Shown: positions 9,524 through 19,978, counted from the stretch's first letter. The stretch: 38,075 nt of DNA from Bdellovibrionia bacterium (GCA_030424665.1 JAUHWN010000021.1:1-38075), one strand, 5' to 3'. The notes: generated by a model from the letters alone, not told the origin. Numbers and translations are program-made.

Positions 9524-10183
9524 ATGAGGTATATAGCATTATTGGCACTTCTCAATTTAATACTGATCGCATCTACGGCTTGTCAGAACAAGTCCGGGCC
9601 AGATTCTTTTAACAGTCTCGAAGCCCCACAAATTGAAGCGCTCTCAGGGCCCATCACGAGCCAAGAAATATTGGATAACTTCACTCTCGACCCTGAACAA
9701 GAAAAATTAGTTAAGGATGTTCTGGCCTCCAAACAAGACTCAGGTCACATTCTATTCACTAGTGAGGAAGGGACGCAGATTATTCGCTTTTTTCTACCAC
9801 AAGAGTTGAATGGGAGCATCTGGGATTATAACGTCAAAACATTTTACCTCACTCCCGATCAGCGCGTAGCCGGAACTGAATATTTATTTTTAATTCTAGA
9901 GGACTCAACTTTAGTTGACTTAGCTAACCCTTCTCAACTTCTCCCCTATCTTATTCGTCTTGATTCATTGAGTTTAGCGACCTTCCTGGCCGAACTCAGT
10001 GGTTTCAGGGATATCAATGGTAGGGTCTACTATTCATCAAACGAAAAGGAATGGCTCCTTGTCAAAAGAGGTTGCCAAGGTACCGAATTTCAAAGTTTTC
10101 TTATGCAGATTGATAAAGCGAATTTTAGTTTTGTTCTCAGTAGAAAAAACTATGAAGATGATTCTCTTCGCAGTTGCAATTAA
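9524..10183 (+). CDS. Putative lipoprotein, unknown function
   Basis: MRYIALLALLNLILIASTAC lipobox. Confidence 0.7.
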   Translation: MRYIALLALLNLILIASTACQNKSGPDSFNSLEAPQIEALSGPITSQEILDNFTLDPEQEKLVKDVLASKQDSGHILFTSEEGTQIIRFFLPQELNGSIWDYNVKTFYLTPDQRVAGTEYLFLILEDSTLVDLANPSQLLPYLIRLDSLSLATFLAELSGFRDINGRVYYSSNEKEWLLVKRGCQGTEFQSFLMQIDKANFSFVLSRKNYEDDSLRSCN

Positions 10184-10451
10184 GACCTCAAAAATTTGAC
10201 TTCAAAAAATTGACTGTCATTTTTTTGAAACCCGGCAAGGCTTGACCTAGACCCTCGTTCAGAGCTTTCATTTCATTTCCTTAAGATTTTAATAAGAAAA
10301 AAACTAGCCGTTCTCTATGTCCAGTTTTGGTTGAGGTCAGCCAAACAATTGACGCCTGAATTTGACACAGTCAAAAAACTTACTTAGCCTGTAACAGTAG
10401 AGCAAGCACAACTGAGTTCACCAGCAAGCACAATTAAGTATTCGTAATAAC

Positions 10452-10478
10452 AGGTTAATTTCAGGACGAAATCAACCT
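10452..10478 (+). promoter_or_regulatory. Hairpin/inverted repeat in the response-regulator leader
   Basis: AGGTTAATTTC-AGGAC-GAAATCAACCT, one mismatch in 11 bp, about 20 bp upstream of the ATG. Confidence 0.5.
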
Positions 10479-10498
10479 AAAAGCGCAGGAAGGAATCC

Positions 10499-11896
10499 AT
10501 GCAAACGCGTAAAATACTCATTGTTGATGACGAACCCACTTTAAGAACCGCCCTAAATAGAGTCCTTGGATCACGAGGTTATAAATGTATTAGTGCCGGC
10601 AATGTGGACGAAGCCAGACAGATCGCAAAGGCCCAGCCAGATATTTCACTCGCACTAATAGATCTCCGCCTTCCTGACGGTGATGGAATCGAATTAATGG
10701 CTGAATTGAAAGCTGCCAACGATGACTTACAAGTTATTATTTTAACTGGATTCGGAACTATAGATACCGCCGTTCGCGCGACTAAAAATGGTGCTTTTCA
10801 CTTTGTTACCAAACCCTTCAATCTTGAAGAAATTAACTCTGTTGTTCTTAGGGCTTTTAGTCACAGTAATCTCGAAGCAGAAAACAAAGAACTCAAGAAA
10901 GAACTCTCAGGACGCTATAAATTTGATAATATTATAGGGCAGTCCGAAGGAATTCGAAATGTTTTAAGTCTTGTTGAGCGCGTTGCCGACTCTGACTCCA
11001 CGGTACTCGTTACTGGTGAAAGTGGAACTGGTAAAGAGCTGATCGCAAGGGCCGTTCACTTCAATTCTCCCCGAAAAAGTAAAGCATTCGTTCCGATCAA
11101 CTGCGGTGCAATTCCCGGCGAGCTCCTTGAGAGCGAACTCTTTGGTCACGTGAAAGGAGCCTTTACAGGGGCTGTGAATAATAGGACGGGTCGCTTTGAG
11201 TTAGCAAATGGTGGAACACTCTTCTTAGACGAAATTGGTGAGCTGAGCCTAAACTTACAAGTTAAACTCTTGCGCGTATTGCAGGAGCGTCGCTTTGAAC
11301 CTGTCGGAAGTGTAAAGACGATCGAGGCCGATGTTAGAATTATTGCTGCAACTAATATCAATCTCGAGAAAGCCGTTAAAGAAGGTAAGTTCAGAGAAGA
11401 TCTCTACTATAGACTTAACGTGATCCCCATAAAGATTCCAAGCCTTAAAGAGCGTCGTGAAGATATACCTCTCCTAATCAAATACTTTATCGATTCTTTT
11501 AACAAAACTAAATCGCGCAACTTGACCGGTGTTAGTGCTCAAGCCTTAGAGTATCTCAGCCATTACGAGTGGCCCGGTAATATTCGCGAACTCGAAAACT
11601 TCGTAGAAAGAGCCGCCATCTTAAAAGGTCAGGGCAATATCGAGATTGATGATTTACCAAGCCACATGCAAGACGTATCGAACGCTTCACTCGGTGATAT
11701 CGATATCGAAATCCCTGACATCGGTTTGGATTTCAATTCGGCCGTAGATGCCTACGAAAATGCCTTGATTCTTCAAGCTCTGGAGAAAACCGGATGGAAC
11801 AGAAACCAAGCTGCGATACTACTCAAGCTTAATCGTACGACCCTCGTTGAAAAAATCAAAAAGAAGGGCCTCAAACCCACCGAAGCCACCGCCTAG
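10499..11896 (+). CDS. NtrC-family sigma54-dependent response regulator
   Basis: ILIVDDEP receiver with LIDLRLPDGDG; GESGTGKE, GAFTGA; C-terminal Fis-type HTH. Confidence 0.97.
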   Translation: MQTRKILIVDDEPTLRTALNRVLGSRGYKCISAGNVDEARQIAKAQPDISLALIDLRLPDGDGIELMAELKAANDDLQVIILTGFGTIDTAVRATKNGAFHFVTKPFNLEEINSVVLRAFSHSNLEAENKELKKELSGRYKFDNIIGQSEGIRNVLSLVERVADSDSTVLVTGESGTGKELIARAVHFNSPRKSKAFVPINCGAIPGELLESELFGHVKGAFTGAVNNRTGRFELANGGTLFLDEIGELSLNLQVKLLRVLQERRFEPVGSVKTIEADVRIIAATNINLEKAVKEGKFREDLYYRLNVIPIKIPSLKERREDIPLLIKYFIDSFNKTKSRNLTGVSAQALEYLSHYEWPGNIRELENFVERAAILKGQGNIEIDDLPSHMQDVSNASLGDIDIEIPDIGLDFNSAVDAYENALILQALEKTGWNRNQAAILLKLNRTTLVEKIKKKGLKPTEATA

Positions 11897-11914
11897 GTGG
11901 AGGCTTCTACCTAG
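11893..11914 (+). terminator. Hairpin overlapping the response-regulator stop codon
   Basis: CTAGGTGGAGGCTTCTACCTAG, self-complementary with G.T pairs. Confidence 0.5.
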
Positions 11915-12546
11915 AGGAAGCGGAATTTTTTGTAGCCGATTCCTTGGCAATTGTTTGGGATCTCTGAGGCTTGAAGGTCTTCTCTCGAATAGGTCGCATC
12001 GGGCTGACGCGTCTCATGGCGAACTCCGCGCATGATCCAGTTCAATTTTTCTAAGAAGCGTATACTTAGAACTTCACTCTCGCCAGTCGGGCTCAACGAT
12101 TTGAATTGATCCGATGAATAGAAGTCCACTTTTTCAATCCACCCAGGACCATCTAGAATAAATGAATAACTCACTTCATACTCGAAGTACTGACCTGTCA
12201 TAGGGTGCAGAAAGGCACCTTGATAGATGGAATAGCCAAATTTCTTTTTCTGAGGCCGTCTTAGCTCGACATAAAAGGATGTCATTGTGTTTGAGTCATA
12301 AATGACTAGAACACGGAGGTTGTTGTCGTAATCTTCTTTATCGACTGCACCCGGCTCATTCCACGTCGTAAAAAAATAGAATCCGTCTTGATGGAGTATA
12401 GTTTCTTGTTCAGGGTCAAAGACTTCAAGGGCTTCAAGACAAGAAATTTGACTTTCCATCGTAGACTCAGACACCTGAGCAAATCCCAGAGAACTCAAGG
12501 AAAATAGCAGCAAAAGGCTCGTCATTAATAATTTAAGTAGCTTCAT
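11911..12546 (-). CDS. Exported protein, unknown function
   Basis: Signal peptide MKLLKLLMTSLLLLFSLSSLGFAQ. Confidence 0.7.
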   Translation of the reverse strand: MKLLKLLMTSLLLLFSLSSLGFAQVSESTMESQISCLEALEVFDPEQETILHQDGFYFFTTWNEPGAVDKEDYDNNLRVLVIYDSNTMTSFYVELRRPQKKKFGYSIYQGAFLHPMTGQYFEYEVSYSFILDGPGWIEKVDFYSSDQFKSLSPTGESEVLSIRFLEKLNWIMRGVRHETRQPDATYSREDLQASEIPNNCQGIGYKKFRFL

Positions 12547-12790
12547 AAAAAACCTTACTCCTACCACCCCGGGTCCTTTGTATTCCCCAATGGCCCAAGC
12601 TAAAGGGAGCTCGTTAAATTCACAATGTCTAAGGAAGTTCTTTGAAGAATTTTCTAACGCGATAACAATATTCGACCGGATTGAGATTAAATTACTATTG
12701 CGAGATTCAGTATTTAACCACTACTCGAAGCTAAGAACTAATAGGGAGATAAACTTAAGGCGTGTAAGTTAACTATTCGGAGCTTCTAAT

Positions 12791-12815
12791 AAAAAAGGCC
12801 ACGCGAGGTGGCCTT
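12791..12815 (-). terminator. Rho-independent terminator
   Basis: AAGGCCAC-gcga-GTGGCCTT with a T tract on the minus strand. Confidence 0.75.
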
Positions 12816-12888
12816 CCTATTAACAGACTGTTTTTGCAGAAAACAGATTCGCCAAAGAGATTACCACAAGTAAACAATAATTCCGGGT

Positions 12889-13536
12889 CTAGTTTTCTTC
12901 TTCGAAGAGTTTTTTTACAAAGTTATGAAACTCATCGGGAGTATGAAATTCATGGTGGGGTTCATGGTGAGTTTCACCCTTGTGATACTCATTTTGCCAG
13001 TGAACCTGAATGGATCGAGCTCCAACTTCTCCAGCACCGTGAACATCATGGGCATGATCTCCAATCATAATCATTTCATTGGGCTCGACCGATAAACGAT
13101 CGCTGAGTAACAAAAGTCCTTCTGGGTCTGGCTTATTCTTTTCAACACATGTTCCAGAAACTTTGTCGTCAAAATAGTGATGGAGATCAAAACGGTCGAG
13201 AATTTCGGTCATCGAGTTAAGGTCTCTCCCGGTCCAAATAGCAACTTTGCGATCCTGGGCCTTTAAATATTCGATGGCTTCAAAAATCTCATGGAATAAC
13301 TCTACTTGCTCTAAATATTTGCGATTATTTCGCACCAAAAACTCGAAGACCTTTTTTTCGTTTTCTTCGCCAACAAGAGAGCGAAACACCCGGTGAGGGT
13401 GCTCATGTCGAATGAGCTCCATTGTCTCAGCTGTAAACTCAACACCGAAAGGCTCTAAAGCCTCCCGAAAGGCCGTCATAGAAGCCTTTCCCGTGTCTAC
13501 AATTGTGCCGTCAAAATCAAAAATCCAAGCTTTCAC
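12889..13536 (-). CDS. HAD-superfamily phosphatase (phosphoglycolate phosphatase-like) with His-rich C-terminal tail
   Basis: WIFDFDGTIVDTG, IWTGRDLNS, MIGDHAHDVHGAGEVGARSI. Confidence 0.85.
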   Translation of the reverse strand: MKAWIFDFDGTIVDTGKASMTAFREALEPFGVEFTAETMELIRHEHPHRVFRSLVGEENEKKVFEFLVRNNRKYLEQVELFHEIFEAIEYLKAQDRKVAIWTGRDLNSMTEILDRFDLHHYFDDKVSGTCVEKNKPDPEGLLLLSDRLSVEPNEMIMIGDHAHDVHGAGEVGARSIQVHWQNEYHKGETHHEPHHEFHTPDEFHNFVKKLFEEEN

Positions 13537-13784
13537 ACTAACCTCAATCTCATAGACCTGTCTAAATTACTAGCAAATTTAAAAGCTTTGTCGATTTTGC
13601 GCAATTTCAGGCCAAATATCCACCATTTAGTTAGCTAACATTGGCTTAGCATTTGCTCATTTAAAGGGTAGGTACTTATGAAACGCTTCAATCTGAGGCA
13701 GTTTCAACCTCCTCCGCTCACGTCAATTCTTTAAGAGGAACAGTGTTTAGTTACTAAGAGGATTTTACTACTTCGGGGGAATAA

Positions 13785-14366
13785 GTGAAAATCCAATTTA
13801 AATTCATTCATCTTACATTTTTTAAACTTCTATTGGGACTGGTTTCCTTTGCTACGTGTTCAATTTGTAGCGCCTCGGATAGTTTTAACAACTATTTTGA
13901 TCGTGGTCGACTACTTCATCAGTCGATTGCCGAGCGCAACCCCTCTTGGGATATTAAGTTTTTCATTCCAGACCAGATTTCTTACAGTGATAAAGAGTCA
14001 GATATTGCTAATCAAATCTTCTCCCACACTCTAAAGAATTGGTTTAAAGAATTGACGACCATGAAGAATGAAGCGGCCTTGATGGTTCGTGAAGTGGAGA
14101 AAGCGGTTTCTCCTAAATTTGAAATTCGCACTTCGGCGAGTTCTCTCATTAAACATACGGTGAACCTCAAGTTTGTTCTCTGGAAGCAGGAACTTTTTAT
14201 TCACTATAAAGGATTAGCCAACATTGACCTTAAACTCGATGTCTCCGACTATCATACATCGGTCTATGTCTATGAAAATTTATCTCCCCATCTTAAAGTG
14301 GGATATAGTCATGATAACTTTCAGTTTGGTCACTCAGATTTATTAAAGCTAGAATATGTTTTTTAA
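13785..14366 (+). CDS. Exported protein, unknown function
   Basis: Hydrophobic N-terminus FFKLLLGLVSFATCSICSAS; ends in Phe. Confidence 0.55.
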   Translation: MKIQFKFIHLTFFKLLLGLVSFATCSICSASDSFNNYFDRGRLLHQSIAERNPSWDIKFFIPDQISYSDKESDIANQIFSHTLKNWFKELTTMKNEAALMVREVEKAVSPKFEIRTSASSLIKHTVNLKFVLWKQELFIHYKGLANIDLKLDVSDYHTSVYVYENLSPHLKVGYSHDNFQFGHSDLLKLEYVF

Positions 14367-14406
14367 GATCGATGGTTTAATTGTGAACCATTCTAAGAGG
14401 TGATTT

Positions 14407-15699
14407 TTACTCTTCAATTGCTTCACGAGACTGCGGCAACTCTTTATCTCTAAAACTTGCACCAATGTCTTTTCGATATTGCATTCCAGGCCAGGAGATC
14501 TTTTCTACGGCTTTGTAAGCATTGTCCAGAGCAGAGGCATAGGTTTCCCCCAATCCAATCCCATTGAGAACTCGACCACCATCGGTCAACCACTTATTTT
14601 CAGACTTCTTTGTGCCGGCATGAAGATAATATTGTGAAGCGCTCCCCAACTCACAAGGTCCTTCAATTTCGACACCCTTTTTAGCGGTGCCCGGGTAACC
14701 TTCAGCAGCCATAACCACGCAAACTGCGGCTCCGGACTTCCAATGAAGATCTACTATATTTCCCTCAGCCACTTCTTTAAGAACTTCACCCCAGTCTCCG
14801 TCCAAGAGTGGCAGCACAACCTGAGTTTCAGGGTCGCCAAATCGAACGTTGTATTCAAGAGTAATCGGACCATCTGAAGTCATAATTAAACCAATAAAAA
14901 TAACACCTCTATAGTCTATTTTTCGATTTCTCAATTGTCGAATTGTTGGCTTAACAACCGTTTTCTCGATATTTAAAAAATCTTCTTCTGAAATGTGAAT
15001 CGGAGCAATCGTACCCATGCCACCCGTATTGGGCCCCTTATTACCTTCGAAGATCGCCTTATTGTCTTGAGCCAAAGGAAGAATTTTATAGTCTTGCCCA
15101 TTAGTCAAAACCAGTAAACTCAACTCATAGCCCTGGTGAAATTCTTCGAGAAGAGCAAATTCACCGGACTCACCAAGTATTTTATCTTCGAATAATTGCT
15201 TCCCAGCATGAGTCAGCTCATCCAGGTCTTGGCAAATAAAGACACCTTTACCAGCAGCAAGGCCATCTGCCTTGAGAACATAAGGAGGGCTAAAGCTCTT
15301 TACTGCATTATTGATGTCATCAATGCTACTAACCATAACGGCTGACGACGTCGGAACTCCTGCCTCTTGCATAAACCTTTTGGCAGCAACTTTACTAGCT
15401 TCTAATTCAGCCCCTTGTTTTCCTGGACCAAAAACAAGGATATTGGATTCACGCAACTGATCAGCAAGACCCTCTACCAATGGAACTTCAGGACCGATCA
15501 CAACAAGGTCAATTTTTTCTTTGCGAACGACATCAATGATTTCTACAGCAGACATGCCTAGTTCAGGGTAAACCCGAGCCTCTAACGCCATCCCCGAGCT
15601 TCCGGGAATCGCAAAAACTTCTTTCACACTCTCGGATTGATTTAATGCCCGAACGAGTGCGTGTTCTCTACCACCTTGACCGACTACTAAAGCTTTCAT
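14407..15699 (-). CDS. purD: Phosphoribosylamine--glycine ligase
   Basis: MKALVVGQGGREHAL, KADGLAAGKGV, GPNTGGMGTIAP, NVRFGDPETQ; start placed at 15699. Confidence 0.97.
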   Translation of the reverse strand: MKALVVGQGGREHALVRALNQSESVKEVFAIPGSSGMALEARVYPELGMSAVEIIDVVRKEKIDLVVIGPEVPLVEGLADQLRESNILVFGPGKQGAELEASKVAAKRFMQEAGVPTSSAVMVSSIDDINNAVKSFSPPYVLKADGLAAGKGVFICQDLDELTHAGKQLFEDKILGESGEFALLEEFHQGYELSLLVLTNGQDYKILPLAQDNKAIFEGNKGPNTGGMGTIAPIHISEEDFLNIEKTVVKPTIRQLRNRKIDYRGVIFIGLIMTSDGPITLEYNVRFGDPETQVVLPLLDGDWGEVLKEVAEGNIVDLHWKSGAAVCVVMAAEGYPGTAKKGVEIEGPCELGSASQYYLHAGTKKSENKWLTDGGRVLNGIGLGETYASALDNAYKAVEKISWPGMQYRKDIGASFRDKELPQSREAIEE

Positions 15700-15848
15700 G
15701 CCCCTTTTTGTTTCATAAATATGAAGGAGAGTCACTTTTTTAGGGCTCGAACTTACCGAGATTATGACGCATTTGTGAAAGGAGTCCAGGTCAGCCTGAC
15801 AAGAATAAACCTTACAGTTAGCCTATTAAGTAATACCTGGAGTTTGAT

Positions 15849-16637
15849 GTGAAAGATTTTAAACTGAGTGATCGAAGTGTTTTTTTAACGGGCCCATTGA
15901 GTACATTTAATCAGGCCATAGCGCGAACCATTACACAAATGGGAGCCAATGTCGCCTTAGTCGATCGCAACGTTTCTTCGGCAGAACGTTTTGCCAATCA
16001 GCTCAGCGATGAAAGAGAAATTAACGAGCGTTTTGGCAAAGCCATTGCGATCGAAGCAGACCTCACCAAACCCCATCACGTACAGGATGCCATTGCCAAA
16101 ACTGCAGAATCCTTTGGTTCGGTCGATAGCTACGTCGATGGACTCCTCGTCCACACCGCTCCAAATCGTTTTTATGATGATAATGCTTTAGAAGACTTTG
16201 AACGCATTCTCGATATTCACAGCCGCTCCCCATTGCTAGTCACTCACAATATTTTGAAATTTTTAAAGGCGCGAAAGCGAGGAAGAATCATTTACCTCAT
16301 GCACGATCACGTCAACATGGGGTTGCCCCACAATACCTTACTCTCCGCGACTCGATCGGGCCTGAAGGACTTTACTAAGTCATTATCCCGTGAAGTGATT
16401 GAGCAAAATATTACTGTAAACTGTTTATTTATGGGAACAACCGAAGAGTATCTCATGAACTTTAAAAAGGATTCGCAAAGTATTAGCGATGCCCACAAAG
16501 AAATATCTCCCCAGGCACCATGGTCAAAAATTATGGATTCCAATAAAATAGCCGAAGTCGTAGCCTTCTTACTTTCGAATGGCGCATCGGCAATGACTGG
16601 GCAAATGATTTCTGTGAGCGAAGGACTCAGCGTCTAG
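15849..16637 (+). CDS. SDR-fold protein with degenerate active site (GTG start)
   Basis: SDR-like architecture ending MTGQMISVSEG; the usual TGxxxGIG, NNAG and YxxxK motifs are replaced. Confidence 0.75.
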   Translation: MKDFKLSDRSVFLTGPLSTFNQAIARTITQMGANVALVDRNVSSAERFANQLSDEREINERFGKAIAIEADLTKPHHVQDAIAKTAESFGSVDSYVDGLLVHTAPNRFYDDNALEDFERILDIHSRSPLLVTHNILKFLKARKRGRIIYLMHDHVNMGLPHNTLLSATRSGLKDFTKSLSREVIEQNITVNCLFMGTTEEYLMNFKKDSQSISDAHKEISPQAPWSKIMDSNKIAEVVAFLLSNGASAMTGQMISVSEGLSV

Positions 16638-16689
16638 AATAATACCTGACGGAAGACTCAGTGACTAAGTTTGTAAAAGCAAATATAGA

Positions 16690-17109
16690 TTAGGAATCTA
16701 CTTTTTCAAAGTAAATTGCAACATCACCAGTCACCAAACACTCACCGTCTTGATTAACGACTTCACAGGACGTGAATATAAGCGGTTTATCTTTTCGATA
16801 TCTCTTAATGGTAATCTTTGCGGTGATGGTGTCGCCAATATAGCAAGGTGAGTGAAAAGAAAAACTAGAACTCAACACGATTGAACCCGGCCCTGGAAGT
16901 TGATTACCCGCGACCTTAGAGATCAAACTCGTAACAAATGCACCATGGGCAATTCGCCTGCCAAATCGAGTCTTACTAGCAAAGCTCTCTTCCATATGGA
17001 CCGGATTGGTATCGCCTGAAATTCGAGCGAATTCATTCACATCCTCTTCAGTTACCATTCTTGTTGTTGTCGCTGATTGGCCGACTTCAAAGTCCATAGT
17101 CTTTCCCAC
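16690..17109 (-). CDS. MaoC-like dehydratase / (R)-enoyl-CoA hydratase family
   Basis: FARISGDTNPVHMEESFASKTRFGRRIAHGAFVTSLIS. Confidence 0.9.
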   Translation of the reverse strand: MGKTMDFEVGQSATTTRMVTEEDVNEFARISGDTNPVHMEESFASKTRFGRRIAHGAFVTSLISKVAGNQLPGPGSIVLSSSFSFHSPCYIGDTITAKITIKRYRKDKPLIFTSCEVVNQDGECLVTGDVAIYFEKVDS

Positions 17110-17131
17110 TTAAAATGTATAAGCTTAAATT

Positions 17132-18445
17132 CTATAAGCGCTTATCTAGTATAATCTTACGTCCCTTGTCATACAAGTTCCGGTCGACGTAGAGTCTTTC
17201 AATGTTTCTGGTTTCTTCGTACTTGTGAAAAATCTGTGTACATTGATCAATCGTAATGGGTTTTTCGGAATTGTCGTATTGATCAACCACATAAATTTGA
17301 AAAGCCTTATCCTCAGGCGAACCACCGTGGTACTTCGACAACCGGACTTTAGAGCTGGCTGTGATGACGTGGATCCCCTCGCCTTCGAGAGTTTTTTTCA
17401 TCTTTTGAGCGCGCACGCTTTCTTTGGTTGAGTGCTTTTCAAAAACCATTTTGTAGGGGCGTCGTTGCGTAATTCTCTTAGCCCACTCGTTGTCACTTTC
17501 TGCCATGTGCTCGTAAAGAGAATAATCAGTACATCTGTTGTAGAGATCTATATCTGCCGGCAGTTTGTAAGTGCAATCTGGTGAGGTTAAAAACCGATAG
17601 AGCATTTCTTCGTAGATGATGGACTTGTGATGAAAATAAACCATTAAATACATATGGTGGCGCGAAAGCAGGAAATCATCAAAGGTGTATAGGGCTCTTC
17701 GATTTAAAGCTAAATGCAACTCCTCATCGACAATGTGGTAACTCATATTAGGAAGAAGCCAACTAAACTCAATCACGCCATAATTGGTTCCACAAAAATA
17801 AGAATCCCTAGCTAGATAATCCATGCGGTCGCAATCCATTTCGGAACTGACAACTTGGCTTAAAATTGTTCGAAAATCGAGACCAGCATCTTTGAAAAAA
17901 TCATCTTCACAGACCAAGGTTTTATCAATGAGGCAAGCAACATGATGAGGATCGATGTCGCTAAAGTTATCTTTAATCAAACGACTTAAGTTTGAGTCGG
18001 TAACAATCTTCACAGTGTAGTCTTCATGGTTAGCTATGGTTTGCTTGGACTCCATCAACTGAGTTTGCCCACGAAAGTTTCTCTGTGAGTAAGCTTTAAT
18101 ATTTAAGTCAGCCAATGGAGGCATGACTTCTTCAGTTGTATGGCTCAATGGACCATGACCAATATCGTGAAGAAGGGCCGCTAACCTCATACACTGACGA
18201 AAACGCTTTTTCACTCCAGGTTTTGAAAACTGAAAGTCTTTAAAAATGGAATCAAAGGCAAGCCCTGCCAAATGGGAGACTCCGAGAGAATGAATATATC
18301 GATTGTGAACAGCACCTGGAAAGCTAAACTCCGAAAAACCCAGCTGCTTGATCAAGCGCAGGCGTTGGAACTCGGGAGAGTCCAAAATGGCCACCTCGCC
18401 CTGACTGACTTCTATTGCACCATGTATAGGGTCCTTGATTTCCAT
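17132..18445 (-). CDS. HD-superfamily phosphohydrolase
   Basis: DPIHGAIEVSQGE...DSPEFQRLRLIKQLG, LLHDIGHGPLSHTTE, SSEMDCDRMDYLARDS. Confidence 0.92.
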   Translation of the reverse strand: MEIKDPIHGAIEVSQGEVAILDSPEFQRLRLIKQLGFSEFSFPGAVHNRYIHSLGVSHLAGLAFDSIFKDFQFSKPGVKKRFRQCMRLAALLHDIGHGPLSHTTEEVMPPLADLNIKAYSQRNFRGQTQLMESKQTIANHEDYTVKIVTDSNLSRLIKDNFSDIDPHHVACLIDKTLVCEDDFFKDAGLDFRTILSQVVSSEMDCDRMDYLARDSYFCGTNYGVIEFSWLLPNMSYHIVDEELHLALNRRALYTFDDFLLSRHHMYLMVYFHHKSIIYEEMLYRFLTSPDCTYKLPADIDLYNRCTDYSLYEHMAESDNEWAKRITQRRPYKMVFEKHSTKESVRAQKMKKTLEGEGIHVITASSKVRLSKYHGGSPEDKAFQIYVVDQYDNSEKPITIDQCTQIFHKYEETRNIERLYVDRNLYDKGRKIILDKRL

Positions 18446-18602
18446 GGCCGGAAAATAGACCAGTCTTCGTCCTGAGGCAGCAAAAACTTTTCAAGTACTT
18501 AGTGCTTTGCATTATTTTCCAATATTGACCCCCAGAGGGCGAGCCGGTTTGATAGAGGCATCTTCTCTTCCGACCCCAAAGATTTCATCAAAGGAGTTCA
18601 GC

Positions 18603-19409
18603 ATGGCCAGCCAAGAACGGCAATATCTCGATTTAATGACAAAAATCCTCAAAGAGGGTGATGACCGCGAGGACCGCACGGGCGTGGGCACTCGGGCCTT
18701 GTTTGGCCACCAGATGCGCTTTGATCTCAGCCAGTCCTTCCCACTACTAACAACAAAAAAAGTTCACTTAAAATCCATCATCCACGAACTCCTCTGGTTT
18801 CTCGCCGGTGATACCAACATCAAGTATCTCAAAGAAAACAAAGTCAGAATTTGGGATGAATGGGCTGATGAAAATGGTGAGCTGGGTCCTGTTTATGGAG
18901 CCCAGTGGAGATCCTGGAAGACTCCCGAAGGTAAGTCGATTGATCAAATCTCAAATGTTGTAGAACAAATAAAGAGTAACCCAACATCGAGACGTCACTT
19001 AGTTGTGGCTTTTAATCCTGGAGAAATCGAAAACATGGCTCTACCGCCGTGCCACGCTTTCTTTCAGTTTTTTGTTTCTCAAGGAAAGCTCTCTTGTCAG
19101 CTTTACCAAAGAAGCGCAGACATGTTTTTGGGGGTTCCATTTAATATCGCTAGCTATTCTCTACTGACCTTGATGATTGCACAAGTTTGCGATCTGACTC
19201 CTGGTGAGTTTGTGCATACTTTTGGTGACGTCCATATTTATCACAATCATTTCGACCAAGTGAAGACTCAACTTGAAAGAGAGCCAAGACCTTTCCCCAA
19301 AATGATTATCAATAAAGAGGTGAAGAGTCTTTTTGATTTCAAATACGAAGACTTCCAGCTTGTAGATTACGATCCACATCCACGAATTAAAGCGGAGGTG
19401 GCCGTATGA
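18603..19409 (+). CDS. thyA: Thymidylate synthase
   Basis: [54 protein letters not shown]; start at MASQERQY. Confidence 0.98.
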   Translation: MASQERQYLDLMTKILKEGDDREDRTGVGTRALFGHQMRFDLSQSFPLLTTKKVHLKSIIHELLWFLAGDTNIKYLKENKVRIWDEWADENGELGPVYGAQWRSWKTPEGKSIDQISNVVEQIKSNPTSRRHLVVAFNPGEIENMALPPCHAFFQFFVSQGKLSCQLYQRSADMFLGVPFNIASYSLLTLMIAQVCDLTPGEFVHTFGDVHIYHNHFDQVKTQLEREPRPFPKMIINKEVKSLFDFKYEDFQLVDYDPHPRIKAEVAV

Positions 19410-19915
19410 TTTCACAAATCGCTTGTATGGCGCAGAATCGAGTTATTGGTAAGAACGGAGACCTTCCTTGGGACCTTCCGGAAGATATGAAGTTCTTTCG
19501 CGAAAAAACTAAAGGGCACGCAATTATAATGGGTCGTAAAACTTTTGAAGCCATGCCCGGCGGAAAACTCCCTAAACGACTCAACGTTGTTGTCACTCGA
19601 CAAAAAGGCTATAAAGCTGAAGGCTGTGAGGTTTTCAGTGATATTGAATCCGCTATAGAGTTTTGCAAAACTCAGACTGACCAATGGGGCGAAGAAATTT
19701 TTGTTATTGGTGGTGGTGAGATCTATAAGCAAGCCCTCCCCTTTACCGATCGCATTTATCTAACTGTGATTCACAAGGACTTTGACGGCGACGCTCACTT
19801 CCCTGATTTTGCAACCATGGATTTTGAGGCCACCGAGAAAAAAGACCGTGAAGAACCCTTTCCTTTTTCTTTTATGACCTACGATCGAGTAATCTGTAAG
19901 AAACCGATGTCTTAA
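19406..19915 (+). CDS. folA: Dihydrofolate reductase
   Basis: [45 protein letters not shown] overlap with thyA. Confidence 0.97.
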   Translation: MISQIACMAQNRVIGKNGDLPWDLPEDMKFFREKTKGHAIIMGRKTFEAMPGGKLPKRLNVVVTRQKGYKAEGCEVFSDIESAIEFCKTQTDQWGEEIFVIGGGEIYKQALPFTDRIYLTVIHKDFDGDAHFPDFATMDFEATEKKDREEPFPFSFMTYDRVICKKPMS

Positions 19916-19951
19916 GGTCTCAAAAAAGACGTTATCATCAACCATTTGAAG

Positions 19952-19978
19952 GCCTGGATAACTACCGGGCTTTTTTTT
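19952..19978 (+). terminator. Terminator after folA
   Basis: GCCTGG-ataacta-CCGGGC followed by T8. Confidence 0.75.

Noticed and set aside
13678-13734. 18-codon ORF (MKRFNLRQFQPPPLTSIL*) before the 13785 gene
   Set aside because: Weak SD and no hydrophobic or conserved feature; cannot be distinguished from chance.
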